64,000 bases of DNA, taken from NCBI GenBank assembly GCA_964560495.1, contig CAZLMM010000026.1, positions 8,690 to 72,689 on the forward strand, written 5' to 3'. The notes beneath the pieces are model-generated. The model did not search any database. It was not told where the DNA came from and saw nothing but the letters and a program-made list of their open reading frames with translations. This document shows, piece by piece, positions 23,707 through 31,746 of this stretch; position 1 is the stretch's first letter; each line of letters starts with the position of its first letter. The DNA is from UBA5069 sp964560495 (lineage in GTDB: Bacteria > Chloroflexota > Anaerolineae > Caldilineales > Caldilineaceae). The translations under genes and the position numbers were made by a program.

Positions 23707-26586
23707 TCACGGTGTGGATGTTGGTTCGGGCCTCGCCTCTGGGGACGGCCCAGGCTGCACGCCCGACAGGGTCGCCAGTTGCTCCAAGACCTGGCCCAGC
23801 GCGTCGAGCTCTGCGCCATAGCCGGCCCAGTCGCCATCGCGCAAATAGGCTTGCGCCTGTTCGTAATGCTCGTTTGCGGCCTGAATGAGCTCCTCGACGG
23901 CGCCGCCTGCATTCGGTGCGTTGGGCTGCTCCGTCGCGCTCGCCGCAACGATTTCGCCTGCTTCGAGCGCGCGTGCACCCAACTCGACCAGCGTATTGCT
24001 CCGCAGCAGGTCGTTGCCAAAGAGTCTGACCAGAGCCAGCCCCAAGTTCTCGGCCATCACCACTTCTTCGGCTGTCGCCGCGATCACCCGCTTCAGCTCG
24101 GGGATCTTACCGGTGACGGATTGGAGATAGAGGGGCTCCACATAGAGAAGGCTGCCGCCAACGGGGAAGACCAGCAGATTGCCGCGGATCACGCCGCTGC
24201 CTTGTTGGTTCCATAAGGTCAATTGCGCGCTGATGACAGGGTCCTGGTCGATGCGCGCCTCGATCTGTTTTGGCCCGAACGAAAGTGCATCTTTGCCAAA
24301 GGTGTAGACGATCTTCTCGCCATACTTCCCTGGATCGTTTTGCACCGCCAACCAGGCCACCATGTTTTCACGATTCAGCGGTGTAAAGGGCAGAATCTGC
24401 ACATAGTCCAGGTCTTGTTCTTCGGGCAGCTGCATTAGCACGGGATAGGGTTCGACGCGCACGGGTTCGTTCTCGAAGATCTCTTCCGGCCAGGCCCACA
24501 CATCCTCTTTGTTATAGAATTCCACCGGATCAGTCATATGATAGGTGCGATAAACCTCTGCCTGGGCCGTGAGAAGGTCTTGCGGATAGCGGATATTGTC
24601 CTTCAGGTCGGCTGGCATGGCGCTCAGGGGCTGAAAGAGAGTCGGGTAGATGCGTCGGTAGGCCTCGATCAACGGCTCTTCATCCGCCACATAAAAAGTC
24701 ATCTTGCCGTCATAGGCATTCGTCACCACCTTGACCGCGTTACGCACATAATTCACGCCATTGAGTGGCTTGCTGTAAGGCAACCGATCGCTTGCTGTAA
24801 AGGCATCCAACATCCACACCAAACGCCCGTCATCGCCAACGACGATATAGGGATCGCCGTCGAACAACAGGAATGGCGCAACGTCCTCGACGCGCTCGAC
24901 GATTTCTCGCCGCCACAGCAGACGGCTATCGGGGGTGATGTCGCGGTTGAGGATCAAGTTGATGTCCGCCAGATGCACGGCGAAAAGCAGGCGATTCCAC
25001 CAACTCATGGGAATACCCGTATCAGCAGAGAAGTGGGTGGTCACATTGCCGTCTTCCCGGGGATAGTCGAATTCGGGCACGCTGGTGCGCCCGATCACAT
25101 AGTTGGACGTGCGCTCGCCAAAATAGATCTGCGGTTGCGTGATGGTGATCACGCCTGTGGGTGGCAAGTCTTGCAAGTAGAAAAGTGGCAAGCCGTCGGG
25201 CGTCACCTGCGAGACAGGCGAGGCAGCAACGCCAAAACCGTGGGTGTAGACCAGCCGCTCGTTCACCCATGTGCGCGCCTCAGGGTTCAGGCGCTCAGTC
25301 AGTAACTCGCGCACGCTCAGCATCACCTGGGTGCGCTTGCCGTCGATCATGTAACGGTCGATATCAATGTCATTGAATTCGTAGTACTGACGGAGAGCCT
25401 GCACCTGATTGTAGGTGCGCAAGAGCGGGCGATAATCCCAGAGGCGAATGTTGCGCAACGTGTCTTCGGCTCGAAGCAAACCATCCACTGTCAACTGCTG
25501 CCTGGCGTCATAGCTCCGCGTCTGTACATCGCTCAGGTCGAAGCCCAGGCGCGTAAAGCGGATGTTTTCCGCAATGAAGGGCATCTCCAGATTCAATTCG
25601 TTCGGCCCAACACGGAAACGCTGCACCAGCGCCGGATAGACTGCCCCGGCCACGGTGGCTACGCCCACCCACACGACGATCACGCCGGCAATCGCGCGCC
25701 ACCCGCGTCCCAACACCGCCACCGCCACGAGCAATATCGCCGCAATGATGGAAACGATGATCAGCAGATTGTACGCCGGCAGTTGGGCGTTGACATCGGT
25801 GTATGTCGCCCCGAAGACGCTGCCCCGTTCGCTATAAAGCAGCTCAAAAGAGTTAAGCCGGTACTGCCAGGCAAAGAGAAGCAGGATGAGAGCAGCAAGC
25901 GCGGCCAGATGAATCAATGTGCCCCGCTTCATCTGCCACCCTCGCCAACCCGCGCCGCTCACTACTACCACAGCAACAAAGGTTGCGCCCAACGCAATCA
26001 ACAACCAGCTGCGTACAAATTCGAGCACAGGCAACGTAAAGAAATAGAAGCCGATGTCTTGGCGAAATAAGGGGTCTTCGACGCCAAACGACGACTGATT
26101 CAGGTACAGGAGGAATGTCTGCCAGGCGCTTGCCGCGGTCAGGCCGAGGAGGAAAGCCACGCCCGCCCCGACAAACATGACGAGCGGCGTGACGCGCAGG
26201 CCAAAGCTGGCTATGATCTGCTGCAAGGGTGTGTCGACCAGCGCCCACGGTTCTATGCGCCGCGCCAAAATGACATTTGCGGCATAGAAAAGATAGAAGA
26301 TCAGGCTGCCGGCTGCAAAGAAACTAAACCACCATACATAGTGCGTCCAGAACACCGACACGTAGCCCACGCTGGAGAACCATGTCCAATCGACCAGAAA
26401 GCCGATGATGCGACCACCCAAGAGGAAGAAAATGAAGACGAGGATCAGCCAGAGCCAACGTCGCGACCTTGGTCGCGACTCGCTGGTCTGTTGCGGCATA
26501 TCGTCTGGCGGCGGCAGGTCGCCCCCACGCCCCAGCCGGTCTTCCAGTGTGCGTAGTAGCTCATCGAATGGATCGTCTTGTCTCAT
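23707..26586 (-). CDS. UPF0182 family membrane protein
   Basis: 959 residues of the UPF0182 family, found mainly in Actinobacteria, Cyanobacteria and Chloroflexota. After a basic region (SRPRSRRWLWLILVFIFFLL) about seven membrane helices occupy residues 40-320. The remainder is the large conserved external domain, with stretches such as FIAENIRFTRLGFDLSDVQT and LSFGPKQIEARIDQDPVISA. The C-terminus is acidic and proline-rich and likely disordered (GPSPEARPEPTSTP). Length is typical. Function is not established; a role in envelope or peptide export has been suggested for relatives. It follows the HtrA gene's promoter region on the same strand, about 170 bp apart. Confidence 0.92.
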   Translation of the reverse strand: MRQDDPFDELLRTLEDRLGRGGDLPPPDDMPQQTSESRPRSRRWLWLILVFIFFLLGGRIIGFLVDWTWFSSVGYVSVFWTHYVWWFSFFAAGSLIFYLFYAANVILARRIEPWALVDTPLQQIIASFGLRVTPLVMFVGAGVAFLLGLTAASAWQTFLLYLNQSSFGVEDPLFRQDIGFYFFTLPVLEFVRSWLLIALGATFVAVVVVSGAGWRGWQMKRGTLIHLAALAALILLLFAWQYRLNSFELLYSERGSVFGATYTDVNAQLPAYNLLIIVSIIAAILLVAVAVLGRGWRAIAGVIVVWVGVATVAGAVYPALVQRFRVGPNELNLEMPFIAENIRFTRLGFDLSDVQTRSYDARQQLTVDGLLRAEDTLRNIRLWDYRPLLRTYNQVQALRQYYEFNDIDIDRYMIDGKRTQVMLSVRELLTERLNPEARTWVNERLVYTHGFGVAASPVSQVTPDGLPLFYLQDLPPTGVITITQPQIYFGERTSNYVIGRTSVPEFDYPREDGNVTTHFSADTGIPMSWWNRLLFAVHLADINLILNRDITPDSRLLWRREIVERVEDVAPFLLFDGDPYIVVGDDGRLVWMLDAFTASDRLPYSKPLNGVNYVRNAVKVVTNAYDGKMTFYVADEEPLIEAYRRIYPTLFQPLSAMPADLKDNIRYPQDLLTAQAEVYRTYHMTDPVEFYNKEDVWAWPEEIFENEPVRVEPYPVLMQLPEEQDLDYVQILPFTPLNRENMVAWLAVQNDPGKYGEKIVYTFGKDALSFGPKQIEARIDQDPVISAQLTLWNQQGSGVIRGNLLVFPVGGSLLYVEPLYLQSVTGKIPELKRVIAATAEEVVMAENLGLALVRLFGNDLLRSNTLVELGARALEAGEIVAASATEQPNAPNAGGAVEELIQAANEHYEQAQAYLRDGDWAGYGAELDALGQVLEQLATLSGVQPGPSPEARPEPTSTP

Positions 26587-26665
26587 AGTGACTCGATCTT
26601 AGCAGAGGCAGGCGGACATCCCTGTGATGCGTCTCCCGATTGGGTGTAATTCAAGTTGGAGGCAT

Positions 26666-26671
26666 TATAAT
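26666..26671 (+). promoter_or_regulatory. TATAAT box of a possible leaderless transcript
   Basis: TATAAT ends 6 bp before ATG 26678. A start site about seven bases downstream would place the first transcribed base at or next to the ATG, and no ribosome site is seen. No good -35 is visible. Confidence 0.45.
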
Positions 26672-26677
26672 GCCAGA

Positions 26678-27136
26678 ATGATGCAGACTCAATGGCCTGA
26701 TGCGCTTCGTCGCCCTGACCCAACACACGTTCAGCAACTACTCACCCAGTTTTGGATGATTTTGGCAGAGCTGCCCGACCTGGTCAAACGCGAGGAGCGC
26801 CTCCTGGCTGCACGATGCACTGACAAACTGCGCGCAACCGTCATCGAGATGATGCTGGCGCTCAATGGCATCGCCTATCCCCAGGACACCAAACACCTGA
26901 ACCTCTATTTGGGTGAAAGTCAGCGCGCCGCCATCGAACGCACCTTGATCGCCCCTGTATCTCAAGCCGAAAGCTGGATCGCCCAGGCCGTTGCGCTCCT
27001 CGTCATCTACCGCTGGTATGCACCGCAACTGGTCGAGACCTTTGCCCTCACCTATCCGTATGAGCTGGAGCAGGACGTCTGGCAGCGCCTACTGCGCGAG
27101 CTTCCCGACTGGCCCACGATTGTGACCACCTCCTGA
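26678..27136 (+). CDS. Hypothetical all-helical protein
   Basis: About 152 residues, predicted all alpha (TQFWMILAELPDLVKREERL, TVIEMMLALNGIAYPQDTKH, AVALLVIYRWYAPQLVETFA). The pattern is reminiscent of the C-terminal helical half of nucleotidyltransferases of the aminoglycoside-adenylyltransferase type, where the FW...RGE helix pair and the LL..NG..PQ segment recur. The nucleotidyltransferase half itself is absent, so this is only a suggestion. Adjacent ATG codons at 26678 and 26681 are possible starts. The glycosyltransferase gene begins 7 bp after its stop, so the two are co-transcribed. Confidence 0.6.
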   Translation: MMQTQWPDALRRPDPTHVQQLLTQFWMILAELPDLVKREERLLAARCTDKLRATVIEMMLALNGIAYPQDTKHLNLYLGESQRAAIERTLIAPVSQAESWIAQAVALLVIYRWYAPQLVETFALTYPYELEQDVWQRLLRELPDWPTIVTTS

Positions 27137-27143
27137 CCCGGCC

Positions 27144-28322
27144 ATGAAGATTGTCTTTGTCGCGCCATTTGGCCTGGGCAAAAAGACGACCGTCTGGGCG
27201 CGCACCCTGCCGCTGGCGCGCCAGCTGGTTGAGCACGGCCACGCGGCAAGGATCGTGATCCCGCCCTGGGATACGCCGCAGGACGCAGGAAGGCGCTGGT
27301 GGGATGGCGGCGTCGAATTGGTAAACACAGCGATTGGCGGCGGCGCGCCGTTCATCTTGTCTCGTTTGCTACGCGCAAGCAGCCAATTCTCGCCCGATCT
27401 CATCCACATTGTCAAGCCGCGCGCCCACGCCGGTCTTTTCCAGTGGACAATGTGGCGTCTGCGCCAATTGCGCCTGGCTGCGCCCACCTTGCTGCTGGAT
27501 ATGGACGATTGGGAACAAGCCTGGGCGCCCATCAATCGCTATCCGAAAATCACTGCGCTCTTTCTGGCCTGGCAGGAAGAATGGGGAATTCGTCATGCCG
27601 ACGGCCTCACGACTGCCAGTCGGTGGCTGCACCGCCGCGCCCAAGAATATGCGCCGACAACGCCAGCCCTTTACCTGCCCAACGGCATCGCCGACGCCCT
27701 GCTCGGTGAGTCGGCGCTGCCGCGCCGGAAAGAGACGAACAGCCAGAAAAGCGTACTCTTCTTCACGCGTTATATCGAGGTGACGCCAATCTGGCTGGCC
27801 GATTTTGCGGCGCACCTGCTCAATCAGGACCCCCAAATACGTTTTGTCATTGCCGGTGAACCATTGCAGCCAAAGGTTATCGAGACACTTCAATCATATT
27901 TTGCTATACGCAATCTTCACGATCCACAGCAGGTCGAGTGGTTGGGCGCCGTCGCCAAAGACGAGCTGCCGGCGCTGCTGGATCGTTCCATCTGCGCCAT
28001 CTTTCCCGCGCAACCGACCACTTTGCAGCTTGCCAAGTGTAGCGTGCGTCTCGCCACCACACTCCTGCACGGCGTCCCGGTCGTCGCCAGCGCCGTGGGT
28101 GAGCAGGCCCAATATGGCGCAGAGGGCGCGGCGCTACTGGTTCCGGCAGAGGCAACGCCGGTCGAGTTCTCTCAGGCCGTGCTCGACCTCCTCGCCGATG
28201 ACGATGCCCAAGAGCGTATGATCGCCGCGGCTCGTCGCCGTCTGGCCGAACACTACTCCTGGCGGCGACTTGGCGAGCAGCTGGAAGCGTTCTATGGAGG
28301 ACTTTCGCAATTTGCCGCCTGA
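27144..28322 (+). CDS. GT-B glycosyltransferase (GT4-like)
   Basis: 392 residues of the GT-B fold. The N-terminal domain begins KIVFVAPFGLGKKTTVWART with a short glycine loop, contains PDLIHIVKPRAHAGLFQWT, and has a TLLLDMDDWEQAW strand that matches acceptor-domain loops in family 4 enzymes. The C-terminal donor domain shows VLFFTRYIEVTPIWLADFAA, RFVIAGEPLQ, and VRLATTLLHGVPVVASAVGE followed by the nucleotide-binding glutamate region (GAEGAALLVPAE). Probably cytoplasmic or peripheral and acts on a glycolipid or polysaccharide. No sugar-synthesis genes lie beside it. Confidence 0.85.
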   Translation: MKIVFVAPFGLGKKTTVWARTLPLARQLVEHGHAARIVIPPWDTPQDAGRRWWDGGVELVNTAIGGGAPFILSRLLRASSQFSPDLIHIVKPRAHAGLFQWTMWRLRQLRLAAPTLLLDMDDWEQAWAPINRYPKITALFLAWQEEWGIRHADGLTTASRWLHRRAQEYAPTTPALYLPNGIADALLGESALPRRKETNSQKSVLFFTRYIEVTPIWLADFAAHLLNQDPQIRFVIAGEPLQPKVIETLQSYFAIRNLHDPQQVEWLGAVAKDELPALLDRSICAIFPAQPTTLQLAKCSVRLATTLLHGVPVVASAVGEQAQYGAEGAALLVPAEATPVEFSQAVLDLLADDDAQERMIAAARRRLAEHYSWRRLGEQLEAFYGGLSQFAA

Positions 28323-28353
28323 CCTTCCTGGCAGCTTCGAGCTTCCAAGAAGG
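28323..28353. repeat. CTTCCTGG-type hairpin repeat, copy 1
   Basis: CCTTCCTGGCAGCTTCGAGCTTCCAAGAAGG forms an imperfect hairpin between the convergent glycosyltransferase and trmI genes. Related copies are at 32907-32937 and 34459-34487. Probably a shared terminator or REP-type element. Confidence 0.65.
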
Positions 28354-28389
28354 CGTCATAGAAAAGTCGCGCTGAGCAACAGAGAACCG

Positions 28390-29400
28390 TCAACCCGGCA
28401 GCGGTAGTTTGGGGTATTTGACCGCGCCCGATTTACTTTGTTCCTGGGAGCGACGCGCGCTCTCGGCGCCCACCTGCTGCTCCGCCTGCAGGCGCGCCAG
28501 ATAACGCTGGCGCGCTTTGGGCAGCCACAGACCAGCGTCGGTCGGGTTGACCAAAGGCCTCCCGAACACCAGGTAGCCCGTGTGTGCTGGCATCGTATCC
28601 ACCGGACGCAGGCGGTCGGGCGCCGGCTTGTAGGCGCGCAGGAGCAGCTCCTCCACGGCCAGATCGGCGAAACCTGTCCGCTCCATGGCTTCGATGAGGG
28701 CCGAAACCTGGTTGGTTGTGGGCAAGAGGCCAGCGAAGAAGCCGCCCGGCCGCAACGCCGCCCGCACGTGTTCGAGCAAAAGCCACGGCTCGCGCACATC
28801 CAGGAAGAGCGCATCCACGTTGCGCTGCTTGAAGCCTTCTTCAGCCCCCGCCAGGTGCATTTCCACAAACGGAAGCAAACCCGCGCGCTCCAGGTTGCGC
28901 CGCGCCGCTTGATAGGCGTCGTCGCGCACCTCATAGGTATAGACCCTGCCCGTAGGTGCAACAGCCCAGGCCAACGCCATGGTCAACCCGCCGCTGCCTG
29001 TGCCGGCCTCAATGACCGTCGAACCAGCGCGCAGGTTGAGGCGATAGACCAGATAGGCAGCGTCCTTGGGATAGATGATCTGGGTGTTACGCTTGAGGTG
29101 GCGCATCAGGTCATCCAGGCTCGGCTCCAAAAGTAGACCTGGATGACCCAGCGAACTCGTGATGGTTGCGCCAAAGGTGCGGCCAACCACGTCGTCGTGG
29201 TGAAAGACGCCCTGGTGTGTGTGAAGCTGCTCGCCAGGCCGCAAGGTGATCAGGTAACGGCTCTGGTCGCTCGCCAACAGCGCCACCCGGTCGCCGGGCT
29301 GAATGGAATCGCTCCTGGGGCGAAACCAGGGGGAGTCGGCGGGCGGCGTTACACTATTCACGCCATCAGGGCGATCTTGCTTAGAACTATCAATCGTCAC
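28390..29400 (-). CDS. trmI: tRNA (adenine-58-N1)-methyltransferase TrmI-like
   Basis: About 336 residues. The N-terminal PUA-like part carries GDRVALLASDQSRYLITLRP and the family signature QLHTHQGVFHHDDVVGRTFG. A class-I SAM-binding site follows at VIEAGTGSGGLTMALAWAV near residue 125. The acidic residue after beta-2 (YTYEVRDDAYQAARRNLER) and LFLDVREPW are the usual SAM and substrate residues. The C-terminus RPVDTMPAHTGYLVFGRPL is also family-typical; homotetramers of this family methylate A58 of tRNA. The frame extends to an ATG at 29487, but the extra 29 residues look non-coding, so a GTG at 29400 is preferred. Confidence 0.85.
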   Translation of the reverse strand: MTIDSSKQDRPDGVNSVTPPADSPWFRPRSDSIQPGDRVALLASDQSRYLITLRPGEQLHTHQGVFHHDDVVGRTFGATITSSLGHPGLLLEPSLDDLMRHLKRNTQIIYPKDAAYLVYRLNLRAGSTVIEAGTGSGGLTMALAWAVAPTGRVYTYEVRDDAYQAARRNLERAGLLPFVEMHLAGAEEGFKQRNVDALFLDVREPWLLLEHVRAALRPGGFFAGLLPTTNQVSALIEAMERTGFADLAVEELLLRAYKPAPDRLRPVDTMPAHTGYLVFGRPLVNPTDAGLWLPKARQRYLARLQAEQQVGAESARRSQEQSKSGAVKYPKLPLPG

Positions 29401-29568
29401 GGAAAAAGCCCTTTCATCCCTTGTCGTGTCGCCTCTCACTTCCCGTGAGGGATACCATCTTTTTCGCTCACATGGTGTGAAGATCACTTTTCCCTATGTG
29501 TCAACATACCAGAGCACAAAGAAACACAGAGGCATTTTCTTCGCAAGGCCGGCGCACAGCGCCATCGT

Positions 29569-29641
29569 TATACTTCGCTCTGTTTGAAACCAGAAGTTTT
29601 TGAACTGTGAAAACTCCTGGTTTCAAAGCAACCGCAGTTTA
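29569..29641. repeat. Dispersed palindromic repeat, copy B
   Basis: Same flanks as copy A at 13102-13174 (ACTTCGCTCTGTTTGAAACC ... GGTTTCAAAGCAACCGCAGT). The stem arms are changed in sequence but still pair (CCAGAAGTTTT with AAAACTCCTGG, one mismatch), so the structure is preserved. It lies in the gap between trmI and the DUF6958-like gene. Confidence 0.78.
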
Positions 29642-29691
29642 GCAGTGTCCGCAGGTCATGTTGCCTGCTGGTATATATTATCACATGGAGG

Positions 29692-29994
29692 TCACTCTTT
29701 CGCAGCCGCCAACCGCACCAACTGGGGCGCGCTTCCTGGCGCCCGCTCCACCACGCCGCGCGCCTCCATGTCGAGCTTGACTGTGGTGTAATACCACAAG
29801 ATAGAGCCGTCGAAGTTGCCAGCCAATCGCTCTTCGACCTCCTGACCCAGCGCGCCAAAGGTCAACGGACCCCGCTCGCTTAGCGCTGCCTGGATCGCTG
29901 CGTAAACGAGATCGTACTTCTGCTTCTCGATATTCACTCCTTGCTTTCCCTGGGGATGCAGGGTCATGATGCGCTCATCACTCTTGGTCTCCAT
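29692..29994 (-). CDS. DUF6958-like small protein (winged-helix-like)
   Basis: 100 residues starting at ATG 29994 after AAAGGAGAGTATC. The body (IEKQKYDLVYAAIQAALSER, GPLTFGALGQEVEERLAG, ILWYYTTVKLDMEARGVVER) follows the pattern of DUF6958 proteins, which are about this long and look like a winged helix with a conserved WYxxxVxLDLEARG helix. A DNA-binding or regulatory role is plausible but not shown. The gene overlaps the 3' end of the broken PadR gene by 17 bp, which indicates that the two formed an operon. Confidence 0.7.
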   Translation of the reverse strand: METKSDERIMTLHPQGKQGVNIEKQKYDLVYAAIQAALSERGPLTFGALGQEVEERLAGNFDGSILWYYTTVKLDMEARGVVERAPGSAPQLVRLAAAKE

Positions 29995-30408
29995 GATACT
30001 CTCCTTTGTCTATTTCCAGACTGCCCTTCCAGTTGTACAATTCCAGCCCTTCTAATCCGTCGAACTCCTGCAGACACTCATCGCACCACTCCAACAACGT
30101 TGCGCACATACGCAAGCGATAGCGCACGCCCAAAAGCGATAAATAGTGTATGGATCGTCGATGAGCTGCTCTTGATGCCAGGCCTCTACAACATGCGCCT
30201 GCCCCATCTGTTCCAGTAGACGCTCTCGAAAGCCGCTGATGAGCTGCCTGTTGTCGCCTACGGCTACCTGCCGCCCCAAGATCAACTTGAGCAGCAATTC
30301 ATTGCGCTCGGGGATAGTTGCGCCTGTCTGGCGTAGCCATCCCCGCAGAGACTCCCGCCCGGTCTCGGTCAGGATGTAGACGTGTCGGTCTTGTCCTGCT
30401 TGTGTATG
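29978..30408 (-). pseudogene. PadR-family regulator, N-terminally deleted and frameshifted
   Basis: The minus-strand frame from 30408 reads QDRHVYILTETGRESLRGWL, then ERNELLLKLILGRQV and LLEQMGQAHVVEAWHQEQL, the PadR C-terminal dimerisation region. The N-terminal winged helix is absent; a stop lies directly upstream in frame. Near 30130 the frame shifts and continues as GVRYRLRMCATLLEWCDECL to TGA at 29978-29980 inside the next gene. It is a clear relic: the effector/dimer domain remains, the DNA-binding domain does not. A palindrome of operator type still lies just upstream (30438-30458). Confidence 0.72.
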
Positions 30409-30437
30409 ATTTGCTCCCTATGACTTAGCGCGGCACA

Positions 30438-30458
30438 AATATATCTAAAAGATATATT
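30438..30458. promoter_or_regulatory. AT-rich palindrome, probable PadR operator
   Basis: AATATATCT-AAA-AGATATATT is a perfect 9+9 inverted repeat, with the ATATCT/AGATAT arms seen at many PadR-type operators. It is upstream of the PadR remnant and 73 bp before the divergent LacI gene. Confidence 0.55.
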
Positions 30459-30491
30459 ATGATGAAGGCTGAATCATGCCAAGCGTCCAAT

Positions 30492-30520
30492 TTGCAATCG
30501 CCTGCAATATCGCCTATCAT
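30492..30520 (+). promoter_or_regulatory. LacI-gene promoter overlapped by an operator-like site
   Basis: TTGCAA at 30492-30497 and TATCAT at 30515-30520 are 17 bp apart and fit a sigma-70 promoter. The -35 lies in the palindrome TTGCA-ATCGCC-TGCAA (30492-30507), whose core GCAATCGCCTGC matches 10 of 12 bases of the site before the inositol-phosphate-synthase gene. This points to autoregulation. Confidence 0.6.
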
Positions 30521-30531
30521 TCTATTCTCAT

Positions 30532-31593
30532 ATGCAAACGATTGCGCAAGCCAAACCACCCAATGACATTGATCATGCATCGATCATCGACATTGCGCGG
30601 CTCGCCCAGGTCTCACCTTCCACGGTTTCGCGAGCGCTGCAGGATCACCCACGCATCAGCCAGGAACGCCGTGCAGAAATCCGCGCCTTGGCCGAGCAAT
30701 TAGGCTATCGGCCCAGTCAGGCCGCGCGCACTTTGGCGACAGGAAGGACGCACACATTGGGCGTTGTTGTGACCGACGTAACTGATCCCTTTGTGTCAGA
30801 AGTGCTGAAAGGTGCAGAGGCGGAGGCGCGTGCAGCGGGCTATGGGTTGCTCTTTGCCATGTCCAATCGCGATCCACAACAAGAGATCGAGGCTGCCGAT
30901 TTGCTGCTCGATCACCAGGTCGATGGGCTGATCGTTATTTCCAGTCGAGCGCCCCATCGCTACGCCGATCTGGAACGCCGGGCAACCCGACGGACGGACA
31001 CACTCACGCCAGTAGCGCTGGTGAACAATAAACAAGCAGGGCCGCATGTCTACAGCGTGCGCGCTGACAATGAGGCGGGCGCACGCGCCGCTGTTACGTA
31101 CCTGCGCCGGCTGGGACATCGTTCCATTGCTTTCCTTGCCGGGCCAGCGGGTGGGCGCAGCAGCCAGGAGCGATTGGCGGGATATCATCAAGGCATGAGA
31201 GCCGGTCAACGCGAGGACATGCAAGAGCTGGTGCTGGCCGGCGTTGGCGCGCTGGATGATGGCGCGGCGGCCATGGAACAATTGCTCACCACCCCCGAAG
31301 AGCCGACCGCTGTGCTTTGTTATAACGATCTGGCGGCAATCGGCCTGTTGGCCGCAGCAAGCCGGGCTGGGGTTTCCGTCCCCCACGATCTTTCAGTTGT
31401 GGGCTTCGACAACATCTCCTTGAGCGCTCATACATCGCCGCCCCTCACCACGGTGGAACAGCCCACCAACGAGATGGGGCGCAGCGCCGTAGCACTCTGC
31501 CTGGCAGTTTTGGCTGGAAAACAGCCCAACGACATGCTGCTTCCTGTACACATTGTCATGCGCAACAGCGCTGGCCGCTGCCGCAACCGATAG
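30532..31593 (+). CDS. LacI-family transcriptional regulator
   Basis: 353 residues. The N-terminal HTH and hinge are IDIARLAQVSPSTVSRALQD, followed by RAEIRALAEQLGYRPSQAAR, at residues 18-65. The periplasmic-binding-like effector domain follows (TLGVVVTDVTDPFVSEVLKG, VDGLIVISS, RSIAFLAGPAGGRSSQERLA, AVLCYNDLAAIGLLAAASRA and LSVVGFDNISLSAHTSPPLT). All parts of the family are present. Operator-like sites occur in its own promoter and 42 bp after its stop, before the inositol-1-phosphate-synthase gene, so it most likely controls both. The effector, probably a sugar or polyol, is unknown. Confidence 0.93.
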   Translation: MQTIAQAKPPNDIDHASIIDIARLAQVSPSTVSRALQDHPRISQERRAEIRALAEQLGYRPSQAARTLATGRTHTLGVVVTDVTDPFVSEVLKGAEAEARAAGYGLLFAMSNRDPQQEIEAADLLLDHQVDGLIVISSRAPHRYADLERRATRRTDTLTPVALVNNKQAGPHVYSVRADNEAGARAAVTYLRRLGHRSIAFLAGPAGGRSSQERLAGYHQGMRAGQREDMQELVLAGVGALDDGAAAMEQLLTTPEEPTAVLCYNDLAAIGLLAAASRAGVSVPHDLSVVGFDNISLSAHTSPPLTTVEQPTNEMGRSAVALCLAVLAGKQPNDMLLPVHIVMRNSAGRCRNR

Positions 31594-31634
31594 CCTGGGA
31601 AATACACGTAGCATGCTGAGGTAATTGTTGGTTT

Positions 31635-31650
31635 GCGCAAACGCTTGCGC
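31635..31650. promoter_or_regulatory. LacI-type operator before the inositol-phosphate-synthase gene
   Basis: GCGCAA-ACGC-TTGCGC is a perfect 6+6 inverted repeat whose core GCAAACGCTTGC has the usual LacI/GalR form with a central CG. It matches the site at 30494-30505 in 10 of 12 bases. It lies about 97 bp before ATG 31747. Confidence 0.7.
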
Positions 31651-31746
31651 GCTCCTGATTCGAAGGCGGCGTTCACGAAAAATAGCGATCTCCCATATTG
31701 ACAGGTGCATAAGAGAAAAAGGTATCCAAAGATGAAAGGACAGAAG

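Noticed and set aside
31690..31730. TTGACA at 31698 as the ino1 -35 box
   Set aside because: The nearest -10-like sequence is 19 bp away and weak; not enough to call a promoter.
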